Source: Actinomycetes bacterium (GTDB lineage: Bacteria > Actinomycetota > CALGFH01). Taken from it: a stretch of 8,405 nucleotides of DNA. A program made the position numbers and the translations under genes. Shown here one piece after another: positions 8,384-8,405 of this stretch (positions are counted from its first letter, which is position 1; each line of letters starts with the position of its first letter). The notes beneath the pieces are model-generated. The model was not told the DNA's origin. It saw nothing but the letters and a program-made list of their open reading frames with translations, and made no database searches. The stretch spans positions 1 to 8,405 of the forward strand of contig JASLIH010000268.1 in the NCBI GenBank assembly GCA_030152105.1. Direction: 5' to 3'.

Positions 8384-8405
8384 CACAGCAGCCGGGTCGC
8401 CGGGT

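Noticed and set aside
5603..8386. A 927-codon open frame on the minus strand
   Set aside because: It runs antisense through the phosphatase and dehydrogenase genes, whose motifs and ribosome sites are clear. The translation is low-complexity Gly, Ala, Gln, Asp, His and Leu with no family motif, as expected for a mirror frame in GC-rich coding DNA.

Overview
The window looks like chromosomal DNA of a very GC-rich actinomycete-type bacterium. G+C is roughly three quarters by eye, third codon positions are almost always G or C, GTG and TTG starts are common, and the families present (two-subunit acyl-CoA carboxylase, FadE-type dehydrogenase, RsbW-like kinase, SpoIIE-type phosphatase) are typical of Actinomycetota. 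No exact taxon can be assigned from sequence alone. Seven protein genes fill almost the whole window. I see no rRNA, tRNA, CRISPR array, insertion sequence or phage gene.

Layout. Positions 28-3287 (+) hold a translationally coupled pair: the carboxyltransferase (beta) subunit and the biotin carboxylase/biotin-carrier (alpha) subunit of an acyl-CoA carboxylase, overlapping by ATGA. A small RsbW-like ATP-binding protein (3321-3734, +) follows on the same strand. It meets, tail to tail and with shared CTAG stop bases, a two-gene minus-strand unit: an extended-SDR NAD-dependent sugar-nucleotide epimerase/dehydratase (4554-5522) followed by an enoyl-CoA hydratase (3731-4504). A 119-bp divergent spacer (5523-5641) separates that unit from a membrane-anchored GAF-SpoIIE/PP2C phosphatase (5642-7174, +). 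An acyl-CoA dehydrogenase (7235-8383, +) ends the window.

How the genes may work together. Carboxylase, hydratase and acyl-CoA dehydrogenase are three activities of branched-chain or short-chain acyl-CoA metabolism. The set resembles a leucine/isovalerate-type pathway, but substrates cannot be fixed, and the dehydrogenase has the catalytic Glu of the general family rather than the isovaleryl-CoA arrangement. Woven among these are two components of a partner-switching stress circuit: a serine-kinase/anti-sigma-type ATPase and a SpoIIE-type phosphatase. No STAS antagonist or sigma factor lies in the window.

The most interesting signal is a candidate SigB/SigF-type promoter (GTTTCA, 14 bp, GGGTAA; 3191-3216). 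It is buried in the 3' end of the biotin carboxylase gene, in a short run of AT-ending codons unusual for this DNA, about 100 bp upstream of the RsbW-like gene. It suggests the kinase gene is separately transcribed by a general-stress sigma factor. Otherwise the genes belong to known families and no wholly new system is evident.
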